Below the pieces are notes generated by a model. It was not told the DNA's origin. It saw only the letters and a list, made by a program, of their open reading frames with translations, and did no database searches. A program made the translations under genes and the position numbers. This document shows positions 7,154-15,504 of a stretch of 43,806 nt of DNA, piece by piece. The number at the start of each line of letters is the position of its first letter. Position 1 is the stretch's first letter. Origin of the DNA: Bacillota bacterium (GTDB lineage Bacteria; Bacillota; Clostridia; Christensenellales; UMGS416); assembly GCA_023410875.1 (NCBI GenBank), contig JAEYPH010000088.1, forward strand, positions 1 to 43,806. Direction: 5' to 3'.

Positions 7154-7915
7154 ATGGTAGTCGGAGCACAACTGTTTACCGTGCGGGAGCATACCAAAAC
7201 GCCGGAAGATCTGGCGAGAACCCTGGCCCGGGTGGCCGACATCGGCTATCGCGTGGTGCAGGTTTCGGGCACAGGCCCCTTCGAGGCGGGCTGGCTGGCC
7301 GGGGAGCTGCGAAAAAACGGCTTGACCTGCGCGCTGACCCACACGGCGCCCAACCGCATCGCCGACGAGACCGATGCCGTGGCCGCCGAGCACAAGCTCT
7401 TTGGCTGCCAGCATGTGGGCATCGGCAGCGCGCCGGGCGCCTTCGCCGGTGGCCTGGCCGATTATGAGGCCTTCCGCGACCGCTTTATGCCGGTGGCCGG
7501 CCGCCTGCGGCAGCTGGGCATGCATCTGGGGTATCACAACCACCACTTCGAGTTCGCCCGCTATGGCGGCAAGCTGATTCTGGAGCGCATGGCCGAGGAC
7601 TTCCCCGCGGCGGATCTGACCTTCATACTGGACACCTATTGGGTGCAGTTCGGCGGCTGCAACCCGGCCCAGTGGGTGCGCCGGCTGGCCGGCCGCGTGC
7701 CGTGCGTGCACTTTAAAGACATGGCCATCGTAGAGAACAAGCAGCGCATGGCCGTCGTCGGCGAGGGCAACATCGATTTTGACGAGGTGCTGAGCGCCTG
7801 CGCGGACGCAGGCACCCAGTATGTGCTCGTGGAACAGGACGATTGCGGCGGCGAAGACCCCTTCGAGTGCCTGCGCCGTAGCTTTGAATATCTGAAGGCC
7901 AGAGGCCTTGCGTAA
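7154..7915 (+). CDS. Sugar phosphate isomerase/epimerase family TIM-barrel protein
   Basis: A 253-residue xylose-isomerase-like TIM barrel (AP endonuclease family 2 fold). Probable metal and active-site segments are YHNHHFEF, ILDTYWVQ, VHFKDM and GEGNIDFDE, ending with VLVEQDD. Members interconvert sugars or inosose-like compounds; the substrate cannot be told here. The ATG at 7154 has GGAGGG 6 bp upstream and is preferred over the frame start at 7133. The dehydrogenase gene follows after 10 bp and the two are surely co-transcribed. Pairs of this kind usually carry out oxidation followed by isomerisation of a sugar or inositol derivative. Confidence 0.85.
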   Translation: MVVGAQLFTVREHTKTPEDLARTLARVADIGYRVVQVSGTGPFEAGWLAGELRKNGLTCALTHTAPNRIADETDAVAAEHKLFGCQHVGIGSAPGAFAGGLADYEAFRDRFMPVAGRLRQLGMHLGYHNHHFEFARYGGKLILERMAEDFPAADLTFILDTYWVQFGGCNPAQWVRRLAGRVPCVHFKDMAIVENKQRMAVVGEGNIDFDEVLSACADAGTQYVLVEQDDCGGEDPFECLRRSFEYLKARGLA

Positions 7916-7925
7916 GGAGGACCAC

Positions 7926-9092
7926 ATGAAGAAGGTACGTTTGGGCATCATCGGCGTGGGCAATATGGGCTCCGGACACATCGGCAACATCGTGGCCGAC
8001 CGTTGCCCGGAAATCGAAGTCGCGGCGGTGGCCGACATCAACCCCGACCGTCTGGAATGGGCGCGCTCGGCGCTGGGAGACAATCTCCCGTGTTTTGACA
8101 ACGCGGAAGCGATGATGGACAGCGGGCTCATAGACGCCATACTGGTGTCGGTGCCCCACTACGACCACCCGCGCTATGCCATGGAGGGCTTCCGGCGCGG
8201 CCTTCACGTCATGGTGGAAAAGCCCGCCGGCGTATACACGGCCCAGGTGCGCCAGATGAACGAGGCGGCGGCCAAGGCCAGCGTCGTGTTCGGCATGATG
8301 TTCAACCAGCGCACCGACCACGTATACCGCAAGATGCGCGAGATCGTGAAGAGCGGCGAGCTGGGCGCCATCCGCCGCACCAGCTGGATCATCACCGATT
8401 GGTACCGCCCCCAGGCCTATTATGATTCGGGCGCGTGGCGCGCTACGTGGTCCGGCGAGGGCGGCGGCGTGCTGCTGAACCAGTGCCCCCACAACCTGGA
8501 CCTGTGGCAGTGGATCTGCGGCCTGCCGGTCAGGGTGGACGCCCATCTGCACTTTGGCAAATGGCACGACATTGAAGTGGAAGACGACGTGACGACCTAT
8601 GTGGAATATGAGAACGGCGCCACGGGCACCTTTATAACCTCCACCGGTGACCTGCCCGGCTCCAACCGCTTCGAGATTACACTGGACGGCGGCAAGCTGG
8701 TGGCCGAGGGCGGCAAGCTGAAGCTGTGGCGCTTGGGCACGCCGGAGCCGGAATTCTCCCGCACCAACACGGTGCCCTTCGGCCGGCCGGAGATCACCGT
8801 GGAGGACGTGCCCACCGACGGCCAATCCCTGCAACACGTGGGCGTGCTCAACGCCTTCGCCGGCGCCATCCTGCGCGGCGAGCCGCTGGTGGCCGGCGGC
8901 CAGGAGGGCATCAACGGCCTGACGCTTTCCAACGCGATGCACCTGTCGGCGTGGCTGGGCCGGCCGGTCACGCTGCCGCTGGATGAGAAACTGTATTACG
9001 AGGAGCTGATGAAGCGCGTGCAGACCTCCCGCCGCAAGGAGAACGTGCAGGCGGTCGTCGCAGATACGTCCGGAACATACGGTACACGCTAA
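7926..9092 (+). CDS. Gfo/Idh/MocA family NAD(P)-dependent oxidoreductase
   Basis: A 388-residue dehydrogenase. The Rossmann dinucleotide motif GIIGVGNMGSGH is at residues 7-18 and the conserved EKPAG with the catalytic Lys99 is at 98-102. The substrate domain contains GGGVLLNQCPHNLDLWQW, with the His and Asp expected of this family. It oxidises a sugar, inositol or sugar-acid hydroxyl using NAD(P); the exact substrate is unknown. The ATG at 7926 follows AAGGAGG overlapping the end of the isomerase gene. The transcript ends at the terminator at 9117-9154. Confidence 0.9.
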   Translation: MKKVRLGIIGVGNMGSGHIGNIVADRCPEIEVAAVADINPDRLEWARSALGDNLPCFDNAEAMMDSGLIDAILVSVPHYDHPRYAMEGFRRGLHVMVEKPAGVYTAQVRQMNEAAAKASVVFGMMFNQRTDHVYRKMREIVKSGELGAIRRTSWIITDWYRPQAYYDSGAWRATWSGEGGGVLLNQCPHNLDLWQWICGLPVRVDAHLHFGKWHDIEVEDDVTTYVEYENGATGTFITSTGDLPGSNRFEITLDGGKLVAEGGKLKLWRLGTPEPEFSRTNTVPFGRPEITVEDVPTDGQSLQHVGVLNAFAGAILRGEPLVAGGQEGINGLTLSNAMHLSAWLGRPVTLPLDEKLYYEELMKRVQTSRRKENVQAVVADTSGTYGTR

Positions 9093-9116
9093 ACAAAGCG
9101 CAACTGCAACAAAGCC

Positions 9117-9154
9117 AAAAACGACTGCCGGGATCAACCTCGGCAGCCGTTTTT
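9117..9154 (+). terminator. Intrinsic terminator after the oxidoreductase gene
   Basis: AAAAACGACTGCCG (9117-9130) pairs with CGGCAGCCGTTTTT (9141-9154) with a single A-C mismatch and a 10-nt loop. The right arm ends in five T residues, the classical form. Confidence 0.85.
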
Positions 9155-9238
9155 CATCATTTGGATCCTTGCTCAGCGGGCTCGGAAGGTATATGATCAA
9201 CAAAGCCACCATCGCCGGCGACGAAATGGAGGTATGAC

Positions 9239-10258
9239 ATGACCGGGAGAGAGCACTTCCGTTCCATTCTGCAGGGGCGCAGCGCCAGCAGCGGCTTCTG
9301 GCACGGCAACCCCCACCCCGACAGCCTGCCGGGGTACTGCAGCCATTTCGCCGTGCAGGACGATTTCGGCCTGTCCAAGGCTCTTGGCGACACACTGGTG
9401 TGGGCGCTGCCGGAGTTCTGGGACTGCTGGAAGCACCCCCAGGGCAAGCCCATGGTAGACACCGACGCCGGACAGGTGCGCCATTCGCTGAACCAGGGCG
9501 GCGTCTTCGCGCAATGTGAGGATGTTGCGCAGGTCGATCGCTTCGACTGGCCGGACGTCAGATACCTGGACTTCGCCCCGGCCGAGCGCGCGCTTCGGGA
9601 GCGCGAGGCCCAGGGCTTCGCCGTTCTCTCGGGCATGTGGAGCCCCTTCTTCCACCACGTGGCGGATTTCTTCGGCATGGACAATTACTTCGTCAAGATG
9701 TATACCGACCCGGACGTCGTGCAGGCCGTCACGGAACACGTCGTGGACTTCTATCTGCAGGCCAACGAGCTGTGGTTCAGCCGCAACGCCAATCACATGG
9801 ACGCTTTCTTCTTTGGCAACGACTTCGGCAGCCAGCTGGACATGCTGATCTCCCCGGAGCTGTTCGGGCGCTTCGTGCTGCCCTACTTTAAGCGGCTGAT
9901 CGACCAGGCCAAGCGGCACGGTCTGCCGGTCGTGCTGCATTCCTGCGGGGCCATCGACCGCATCATCCCGCAGCTCATCGACGCCGGAGTGGACGCGCTG
10001 CACCCGATACAGGCGCGGGCCCGCAACATGGAAGCCGAAAATCTGGCCCGCAAATACAACGGAAAGCTGGTCTTCATCGGTGGTGTGGACACCCAACATC
10101 TTCTGCCCTTCGGCACGCCGCAACAGGTGCGCGACGACGTGCGCCGGCTGCGAGACCTGTTCGGGCCCAACTATGTCGTGAGCCCCAGCCACGAGGCGCT
10201 GCTGCCCAACGTGCCGCCGGAGAACCTGGCGGCCATGGCCGAGGCCGCCCACGAATAG
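9239..10258 (+). CDS. URO-D superfamily protein (uroporphyrinogen decarboxylase/methyltransferase-like)
   Basis: A 339-residue TIM-barrel protein of the URO-D/MtaA-like superfamily. Recognisable segments are LSGMWSPFFHHVADFFGMDN, FFFGNDFGSQLDMLISPELF, VVLHSCGAIDRIIPQLIDAG and FIGGVDTQHLLPFGTP. The H-x-C of HSCG is where corrinoid-linked methyltransferases of the superfamily bind zinc. True HemE is unlikely: there is no heme gene nearby and the neighbours are sugar enzymes. The ATG at 9239 has GGAGG 6 bp upstream. It follows a terminator, so it may have its own promoter in 9155-9227, though none is clear. A second family member follows at 10315. Confidence 0.8.
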   Translation: MTGREHFRSILQGRSASSGFWHGNPHPDSLPGYCSHFAVQDDFGLSKALGDTLVWALPEFWDCWKHPQGKPMVDTDAGQVRHSLNQGGVFAQCEDVAQVDRFDWPDVRYLDFAPAERALREREAQGFAVLSGMWSPFFHHVADFFGMDNYFVKMYTDPDVVQAVTEHVVDFYLQANELWFSRNANHMDAFFFGNDFGSQLDMLISPELFGRFVLPYFKRLIDQAKRHGLPVVLHSCGAIDRIIPQLIDAGVDALHPIQARARNMEAENLARKYNGKLVFIGGVDTQHLLPFGTPQQVRDDVRRLRDLFGPNYVVSPSHEALLPNVPPENLAAMAEAAHE

Positions 10259-10314
10259 GCAACGATTCCAGCCCCATGCTATCATTGCAAAAACGGAATA
10301 GGCGGGCGAAAAAC

Positions 10315-11424
10315 ATGAGCAACTTGCTGGAGCTCAACCGCGCGGTGCTGCGCGGCACGTCGGGCGGGAAGATCCTCTTCCAGCCCAGAATCCTGTGTTG
10401 GATCGCCGACAGGAAGTTCCTGGGCGAGCCGCTGCCCGGCGGCCTGGATGGCCTGTCCGACGCGCAGATTTACCGCAACCTGGGCTGCTCCAACCGCATT
10501 TACGAGTACAACGCGTGCTTCCGCCAGGTGCTGCCGGCCAGCGTGCGCACCTACAGCCGGGAAATCTCCCCCATGGAGCGGGAGACCGTCATCGAAACCC
10601 CGGCCGGCAAGCTGACCACGGTGATGCGGGGCAACACATCCAACCCCGGCTGGTTCTTTGAGAAATGGCCGGTCGTGACCGAGGACGACCTGAAGGTGCA
10701 GATGTGGCTCGTGGAGCACACCGACTGGGCCTTCGACCGGGCGGTGTATGACGCGGTGTACGCCGAATGGGGCGACATCGGCCTTCCCGTGATGTTCACG
10801 TGGCCCAGGGTCACCATGCAGAACCTGTACCACGACCTGATGGGCGTGGAGGCCGGCGTCTACGCGCTGATGGATTATCCGAACACCGTGGAGAAGTACT
10901 TCGCCGCGCTCAACGAGAACGCGCTGCGGCTCATGGACGTCATCAACGCCTCGCCGCTGGAATGGGTCAATTTTGGCGACAACCTGCACGGGGGCACGCT
11001 GTCGCCCAAGCTCTTCGAGAAATATGTGCTCCCCGCCTATCAGCAGCGCTGCGAACGGCTGCACCGGGCCGGCAAGTTCGTCTTCTCTCACTGGGACGGC
11101 GACTGCAAGCCGCTGCTGCCCTACGCCAAGCACTGCGGGCTGGACGGCATAGAGGCCATCACGCCCCTCCCCCAGGGCGATGTGACACTGGAGGAGATGA
11201 AGGACGCGCTAGGCGACGAAGTGTTCCTGGTGGACGGCATCGCCGCAGTGCTCTTTGAGGACACCTTCCCGGTGGAGGCGCTGGTGGAGCAGGTGCATCG
11301 GGTCATCGAGCTCTTTGCGCCCAGGCTGATCTTGGGCATCTCCGACGAGATGCCGTCGAGAGGCAACATCGAGCGCGTGCGTCTGGTGACGCAGATCGTG
11401 GAGGATTACAACCGAGGCAAATAG
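10315..11424 (+). CDS. Second, divergent URO-D superfamily protein
   Basis: A 369-residue protein with the URO-D-like pattern: WVNFGDNLHGGTLSPKLFEK, then the KFVFSHWDGDCKPLLPYAKH strand and loop, then GLDGIEAITPLPQGD. Where the upstream paralogue has HSCG this one has HWDGD, so the zinc-binding Cys is missing or moved to the Cys two residues later. The two proteins may therefore have different chemistry or form a heteromer. The start at 10315 (MSNLLEL) has only a weak GGCGGG ribosome site; an upstream in-frame ATG at 10276 has none. The 56-bp gap from the first gene suggests one operon. Confidence 0.78.
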   Translation: MSNLLELNRAVLRGTSGGKILFQPRILCWIADRKFLGEPLPGGLDGLSDAQIYRNLGCSNRIYEYNACFRQVLPASVRTYSREISPMERETVIETPAGKLTTVMRGNTSNPGWFFEKWPVVTEDDLKVQMWLVEHTDWAFDRAVYDAVYAEWGDIGLPVMFTWPRVTMQNLYHDLMGVEAGVYALMDYPNTVEKYFAALNENALRLMDVINASPLEWVNFGDNLHGGTLSPKLFEKYVLPAYQQRCERLHRAGKFVFSHWDGDCKPLLPYAKHCGLDGIEAITPLPQGDVTLEEMKDALGDEVFLVDGIAAVLFEDTFPVEALVEQVHRVIELFAPRLILGISDEMPSRGNIERVRLVTQIVEDYNRGK

Positions 11425-11437
11425 TCGGACTCAGAGG

Positions 11438-11476
11438 AAAAACAGCCCCGGAACCATGGGTCCCGGGGCTGTTTTT
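11438..11476. terminator. Bidirectional terminator between the URO-D gene and the E2 gene
   Basis: AAAAACAGCCCCGG (11438-11451) pairs perfectly with CCGGGGCTGTTTTT (11463-11476). It is flanked by A- and T-runs, so it works for both convergent operons; the E2 stop codon is 6 bp away. Confidence 0.88.
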
Positions 11477-11481
11477 TGCGA

Positions 11482-12681
11482 TCAGCTTAACAGGGTGTCG
11501 GCACTCTCCAGGATCTCCTTGAGCCGCGCCAAAAAGGCCGCGGCCAGCGCGCCGTCGATGACCCGATGGTCCACCGACAGTGTAAGATGCATCTGCGGAC
11601 GGATGAAGATGCCACCGTCGATCACGCAGGGTGCGTCGGCGATGCGGCCCACGGCCAGTATCGCGGCCTGGGGCGGCAGGATCACGGCGGAGAACTCGTC
11701 CACACCCAGAGCGCCCAGATTGGAGATCGTGAACGTGCCGCCGGAAAGGTCTTCCAGCGAGGCCGCGCCCGCGCGGGCCCGGGCGATCAGCGCGCAGGTG
11801 CTCGCGGCAATCTCCCGCAGGCTCATGCGGTCCGCCCGGCGTACGACAGGCACCAGCAGGCCTCTGTCGGTGTTGGTCGCGACGCCGATGTTGACGTCCT
11901 TATAGCACAGGATCTCCTCGCCGACCAGCGACGAATTGACCTCGGGCATGTCGGTCAGCGCCATGGCCGCGGCCTTCACGATGACGTCGTTGAGCGAGCA
12001 CTTGCCACCGCCGGCCAGAGCCTTCTGCCGGGCGGCAAAGAGCGCTGTGGCGTCCACGCTGACGCGGAAGTACACATGGGGAATGTCGTGCTTACTGGCG
12101 GTCAGCCGCGCGGCGGACACCTTGCGTGCCCCGGCCAGCGGCACCCGGCGGGCCACGGCGATGCCGCCGGCCTCATCGGCGGCCGGGGCGCCGCGCTGCG
12201 AAAGCAGCAGCTCGATGTCCTTCTTCTCGATGCGCCCGTCCGGCCCACTGCCAACGATCGCCGAAAGGTCCAGCCCGTTTTCCGCGGCCAGCCGCTTGGC
12301 CACCGGGGAAGCAACCACCCGCCCGGACAGCGCGCCCTGTACGGGCTGCTGGGCCGGCTGCGGCGCTGCAGCCTGCGGTGATTCCTGCTCCGGCTGCGCA
12401 GTCTCTACGGGCGGCGCGTTCAGTGCATCCTCCCATCCCTCGTTCTGAGCGCCCAGCACGCACAGCGGCGCGGTGATCTCCCTTTCGTCCCACTCCGCCG
12501 CGAGAATCTTGAGCACATAACCTTCCACCGGAGATTCCACAGTGGAGGTGATCTTGTCGGTCTCAATCTCCACCAGCGGCTCGCCGGCGGCCACGGGGTC
12601 GCCCTCCTGTTTGAGCCACAGCGTTATCTTGCCGCTGGTCATCGTAAGCCCGAGCTTGGGCATTGTAACAATCTGAGCCAA
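11482..12681 (-). CDS. Dihydrolipoamide acyltransferase (E2) of a 2-oxoacid/acetoin dehydrogenase complex
   Basis: A 399-residue E2 with the standard order. A lipoyl domain (1-75) carries Lys43 in EIETDKITSTVES, followed by a Glu/Ala/Pro-rich linker and a peripheral-subunit-binding domain (SPVAKRLAAENG to IEKKDIELLL). The C-terminal catalytic acyltransferase domain has SVDHRVIDG holding the active-site His and Asp. The length equals that of acetoin dehydrogenase E2 (AcoC). The start is a TTG at 12681 with AAAGGAG 6 bp upstream, giving the normal (M)AQIVTMPKLG; the frame running to 12912 lies inside the E1beta gene. Last gene of the six-gene operon. No dihydrolipoamide dehydrogenase (E3) gene accompanies it. 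Confidence 0.93.
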   Translation of the reverse strand: MAQIVTMPKLGLTMTSGKITLWLKQEGDPVAAGEPLVEIETDKITSTVESPVEGYVLKILAAEWDEREITAPLCVLGAQNEGWEDALNAPPVETAQPEQESPQAAAPQPAQQPVQGALSGRVVASPVAKRLAAENGLDLSAIVGSGPDGRIEKKDIELLLSQRGAPAADEAGGIAVARRVPLAGARKVSAARLTASKHDIPHVYFRVSVDATALFAARQKALAGGGKCSLNDVIVKAAAMALTDMPEVNSSLVGEEILCYKDVNIGVATNTDRGLLVPVVRRADRMSLREIAASTCALIARARAGAASLEDLSGGTFTISNLGALGVDEFSAVILPPQAAILAVGRIADAPCVIDGGIFIRPQMHLTLSVDHRVIDGALAAAFLARLKEILESADTLLS

Positions 12682-12710
12682 AACAAACTCCTTTCGCTCC
12701 TCAGCGGAGC

Positions 12711-13682
12711 TTACATCATCTCGCGAACAGCCTGTACGACCTTGTCGGTGCTGGGCAGAACGAACTGCTCCAGCTCCGGCGCGAAGGGCGCGGGGCAATC
12801 CAGGCTTCCCAGGCGGCGGACCGGCGCGTCCAGGTAGTCGAAGGCGTGCTCGGCCACGACGGCGGCGACCTCGGCGGCCACGCCGCAGGTGGGCCATGTC
12901 TCCTGCAGGCACAGCACGCGGTTGGTCTTCTTGACCGATTCGATGATCGTCGCCGTGTCCATGGGCTTCACGGTGCGCAGGTCCACAACCTCGACGCTGA
13001 TACCGTCCTTCTCCAGGATCGCAGCGGCCTCCAGCGCCTTGTGCACCATGTAGGAATGGGTCACGATCGTGATGTCGCTGCCCTGGCGCTTGACCTCCGC
13101 GCGGCCGATGGGCACGATGTAGTCGTCATCGGGCACCTCGCCCTCCAGCGCATAGCACTGGCGGTGCTCGAAGACCAGCACCGGGTTGTTGTCGCGGATG
13201 GCGGCCTTGATCATACCCTTGGCGTCGGCGGGCGTGGAGGGGGCGATGACCTTAAGCCCCGGCACAAAGGCAAACCACGAATCCCACATATGGGAGTGCT
13301 GCGCCGCCGCCGAGCCATAGCCGCCGCAGGGCAGACGCATGACCAGCGGGATGCTCAGTGTGCCGCCGAACATGTAGCGCATGTTGGCAGCCTGGTTCAC
13401 CAGTTGATCGCTGGCGATGGTGACCCAGTCGCCGAACTGCAGCTCCACGACCGGCCGCAGTCCCGTGGCCGCCGCGCCTACGGCCACGCCGGTGTAGCCA
13501 GCCTCGGCGATGGGCATGTTTAGGATCCGCTGGGGGCCGAACTCCTCGAGCATCCCACGGGATACGCCGAAGGCGCCGCCATAGCCGGCGATATCCAGGC
13601 CCAGAAACACGACGCTGTCATCCCGGCGCATCTCCTCGCTCAAGCCGGCGTTCAACGCCTTGGAATAGGACATTCTGCTCAT
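12711..13682 (-). CDS. 2-oxoacid/acetoin dehydrogenase E1 component, beta subunit
   Basis: A 323-residue transketolase-like subunit that completes the thiamin diphosphate site with E1alpha. Features seen are LNMPIAEAGYTGVAVGAAAT, the PCGGYGSAAAQHSH loop, and a C-terminal transketolase domain with TIVTHSYMVHKALEAA and VEVVDLRTVKPMDTATI. It resembles AcoB and bacterial PdhB equally in sequence features. Neighbour length and the AcoC-sized E2 lean towards an acetoin-type complex, but a pyruvate or other 2-oxoacid substrate is possible. AAGGAG lies 10 bp upstream of the ATG. The E1alpha stop is 18 bp upstream and the E2 start 29 bp downstream. Confidence 0.92.
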   Translation of the reverse strand: MSRMSYSKALNAGLSEEMRRDDSVVFLGLDIAGYGGAFGVSRGMLEEFGPQRILNMPIAEAGYTGVAVGAAATGLRPVVELQFGDWVTIASDQLVNQAANMRYMFGGTLSIPLVMRLPCGGYGSAAAQHSHMWDSWFAFVPGLKVIAPSTPADAKGMIKAAIRDNNPVLVFEHRQCYALEGEVPDDDYIVPIGRAEVKRQGSDITIVTHSYMVHKALEAAAILEKDGISVEVVDLRTVKPMDTATIIESVKKTNRVLCLQETWPTCGVAAEVAAVVAEHAFDYLDAPVRRLGSLDCPAPFAPELEQFVLPSTDKVVQAVREMM

Positions 13683-13700
13683 GTCTTTCTCTCCTTATGC

Positions 13701-14657
13701 CTATTCGGCGTATATGTCGTCCAGGGCGCTCTCGGGTCTCGGGCGCGGGCTGTTCTGGGCGAAGGTCACGGCGTCGGCCACTTCCCGCTCCACGGACTGG
13801 CGGATGGCATTGAGGCCGGCCTCATCCAGCACGCCTTCGGCCAGCAGCCGGCTGTGGTAGGACCGGATCGGGTCCTTGGCCTTCCACGCCTCCACCTCGG
13901 CCTTGGGGCGGTAGGTGTCCGGCTCGCCGGTGAAGTGGGTGTAGTGCCGGTAGGTCTTGCACTCGATGAGCGTAGGCCCCTCTCCGGACCTGGCCCGCTG
14001 CGCCGCCTGCGCCACGGCCTCATACACGGCGTCGGCGTCGTTGCCGTCCACAATGACGCCGGGCATGCCGTAGGCCGCCGCCCGGTCGGCGATGTTCTCG
14101 ATGTTGCGCACGTCGGTCTGGCGCGTACCCACGCCGTACAGGTTATTCTCGCATACATAGATGGCCGGAAGCTGAAAGGCCGCGGCGATGTTCAGCGCCT
14201 CGTGGAACGTGCCCTGGGCGCTGGCGCCGTCGCCGAAGAAGGACACGGCCACCTGGCCGGACTTGCGGTATTTGGCGCTCATGGCTGCCCCCGTGGCGAT
14301 GGGAATGCCCGCGCCCACGATGCCGTTGGCGCCCAGCATGCCCAGCTCCGGCGCGGCGATGTGCATGGAGCCGCCCCGGGCCTTGCAGTAGCCGGTCTCC
14401 CGGGCGAAGAGCTCCGCCATGGCCCGGTCCAGCCGGCCGCCCTTGGCGATCAGGTGGCCGTGACCCCGGTGGGTGCTGGTGATGTAGTCGTCGCTATGGA
14501 TGGCCGTGCACGTCCCGACTGCCACGGCCTCCTCGCCGATATACAGATGGAAAAAGCCCGGGAGCTTGCCCTCCATGTCCAGTTGGCGCACCTTCTCCTC
14601 GAAGAGCCGGATGCGCCACATATCGCGATACATGTTGACTCTGGTCTGCGTGTCCAT
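13701..14657 (-). CDS. 2-oxoacid/acetoin dehydrogenase E1 component, alpha subunit
   Basis: A 318-residue thiamin diphosphate-dependent subunit. It has the THRGHGHLIAKGG loop, the GGSMHI segment and the ThDP/Mg motif GDGASAQGTFHEALNIAA running to ENN about 30 residues on. It catalyses decarboxylation or cleavage of the 2-oxo substrate and passes the acyl unit to the lipoyl group of E2. The length fits AcoA-type alpha subunits. It follows the hydroxypyruvate-isomerase-like gene by 35 bp within the operon, which suggests that the complex oxidises the end product of the upstream sugar-acid enzymes; that link is inference. Confidence 0.92.
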   Translation of the reverse strand: MDTQTRVNMYRDMWRIRLFEEKVRQLDMEGKLPGFFHLYIGEEAVAVGTCTAIHSDDYITSTHRGHGHLIAKGGRLDRAMAELFARETGYCKARGGSMHIAAPELGMLGANGIVGAGIPIATGAAMSAKYRKSGQVAVSFFGDGASAQGTFHEALNIAAAFQLPAIYVCENNLYGVGTRQTDVRNIENIADRAAAYGMPGVIVDGNDADAVYEAVAQAAQRARSGEGPTLIECKTYRHYTHFTGEPDTYRPKAEVEAWKAKDPIRSYHSRLLAEGVLDEAGLNAIRQSVEREVADAVTFAQNSPRPRPESALDDIYAE

Positions 14658-14692
14658 ATCTTTATCCCTTCCGCCACCGCAACGGCGCGTCG

Positions 14693-15475
14693 TTAGGCCA
14701 GTTGCTGGAATACCCCTTGGAGCACCACGGCGCTGTCGCCGGTGGGCTCAAACTCAAAGCCGATCGTGCCGCCATAGGCCGCCTGGCGTATGGCGGCAAA
14801 GATGTTTCGGTAGTTGAGCTCGCCGGTGCCGGGCTCGTGCCGGCCGGGCACGTCGGCGATGTGGATGTAGCCGATGGCGTCCACATTCTGCTTCAGTGTG
14901 TCGATGATGTTGCCCTCCATGATCTGCATGTGGTAGATGTCATAGAGCGCCTTGATGTTCGGGGACCCGATCTCCCGCACCAGTGCGAAGGCCGGGGCGG
15001 AATGCGCCAGATAATAGCCCTTGTGGTCCACGATCGTATTGAGCGGCTCGATGACCAGCGTGACGCCGGCGGCCTCGGCGTCGGGCGCAAGCGTCCTCAG
15101 CACCCGCTTCACGGCGGCCAGCTTGTCCGCCTCGGCGATGGGATGATCGGGCTCCAGCACCGTGCGGTCGGCCTGCAGGATGTCGGTCATCAAGAACAGG
15201 TTCTTCGCGCCCAGCAGCTTGGCTGTTTCCAGAGACTGGCGGACACCCCGTACATACATGTCATGGTCGGCGGGGTCGATCATCCGGCCCTCGATGTTGC
15301 CCTGGAAGACGCCCACGGCCAGCCCGGTGTCCGCCAGCGCCTTCTGAATGCCCGCGATGTCCTTGTTCTGCCACAGCCAGAACTCCACCGCCTGAAAGCC
15401 GGCCCGCTTGGCCTCATAGATCCTGTCCACGAAGCTGTGCTCCTGAAAGAGCATCTCGATACATGCCGAATACAT
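14693..15475 (-). CDS. Hydroxypyruvate isomerase-like TIM-barrel protein
   Basis: A 260-residue protein of the Hyi branch of the xylose-isomerase-like superfamily. Diagnostic stretches are YEAKRAGFQAVEFWLWQNKD, VIEPLNTIVDHKGYY, ALYDIYHMQIMEGN and IADVPGRHEPGTGELNY; the metal ligands expected are the Glu of IEPLN, the Asp of YDIYH and the Glu of FEFEP. Known members convert hydroxypyruvate to tartronate semialdehyde or act on related ketoses. The ATG at 15475 has TAGGAG 8 bp upstream; the longer frame to 15571 overlaps the upstream gene and is not used. It lies between a degenerate M24 protein and the E1/E2 genes. Confidence 0.85.
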   Translation of the reverse strand: MYSACIEMLFQEHSFVDRIYEAKRAGFQAVEFWLWQNKDIAGIQKALADTGLAVGVFQGNIEGRMIDPADHDMYVRGVRQSLETAKLLGAKNLFLMTDILQADRTVLEPDHPIAEADKLAAVKRVLRTLAPDAEAAGVTLVIEPLNTIVDHKGYYLAHSAPAFALVREIGSPNIKALYDIYHMQIMEGNIIDTLKQNVDAIGYIHIADVPGRHEPGTGELNYRNIFAAIRQAAYGGTIGFEFEPTGDSAVVLQGVFQQLA

Positions 15476-15504
15476 GGTCCACACTCCTAAACGTATTTTT
15501 TTCG

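Noticed and set aside
7713..9395. 560-codon minus-strand frame over the dehydrogenase gene
   Set aside because: Spans a terminator and two real genes, has the His/Gly/Ala-rich composition of antisense frames and no ribosome site.
9239..10258. Heme pathway uroporphyrinogen decarboxylase (hemE)
   Set aside because: Sequence is divergent, there are two unlike copies in tandem and no heme genes nearby.
12681..12912. N-terminal extension of the E2 protein to 12912
   Set aside because: The extension is Arg/Gly/Pro-rich, lies inside the E1beta gene, and the TTG at 12681 has a good ribosome site and gives a normal lipoyl-domain start.
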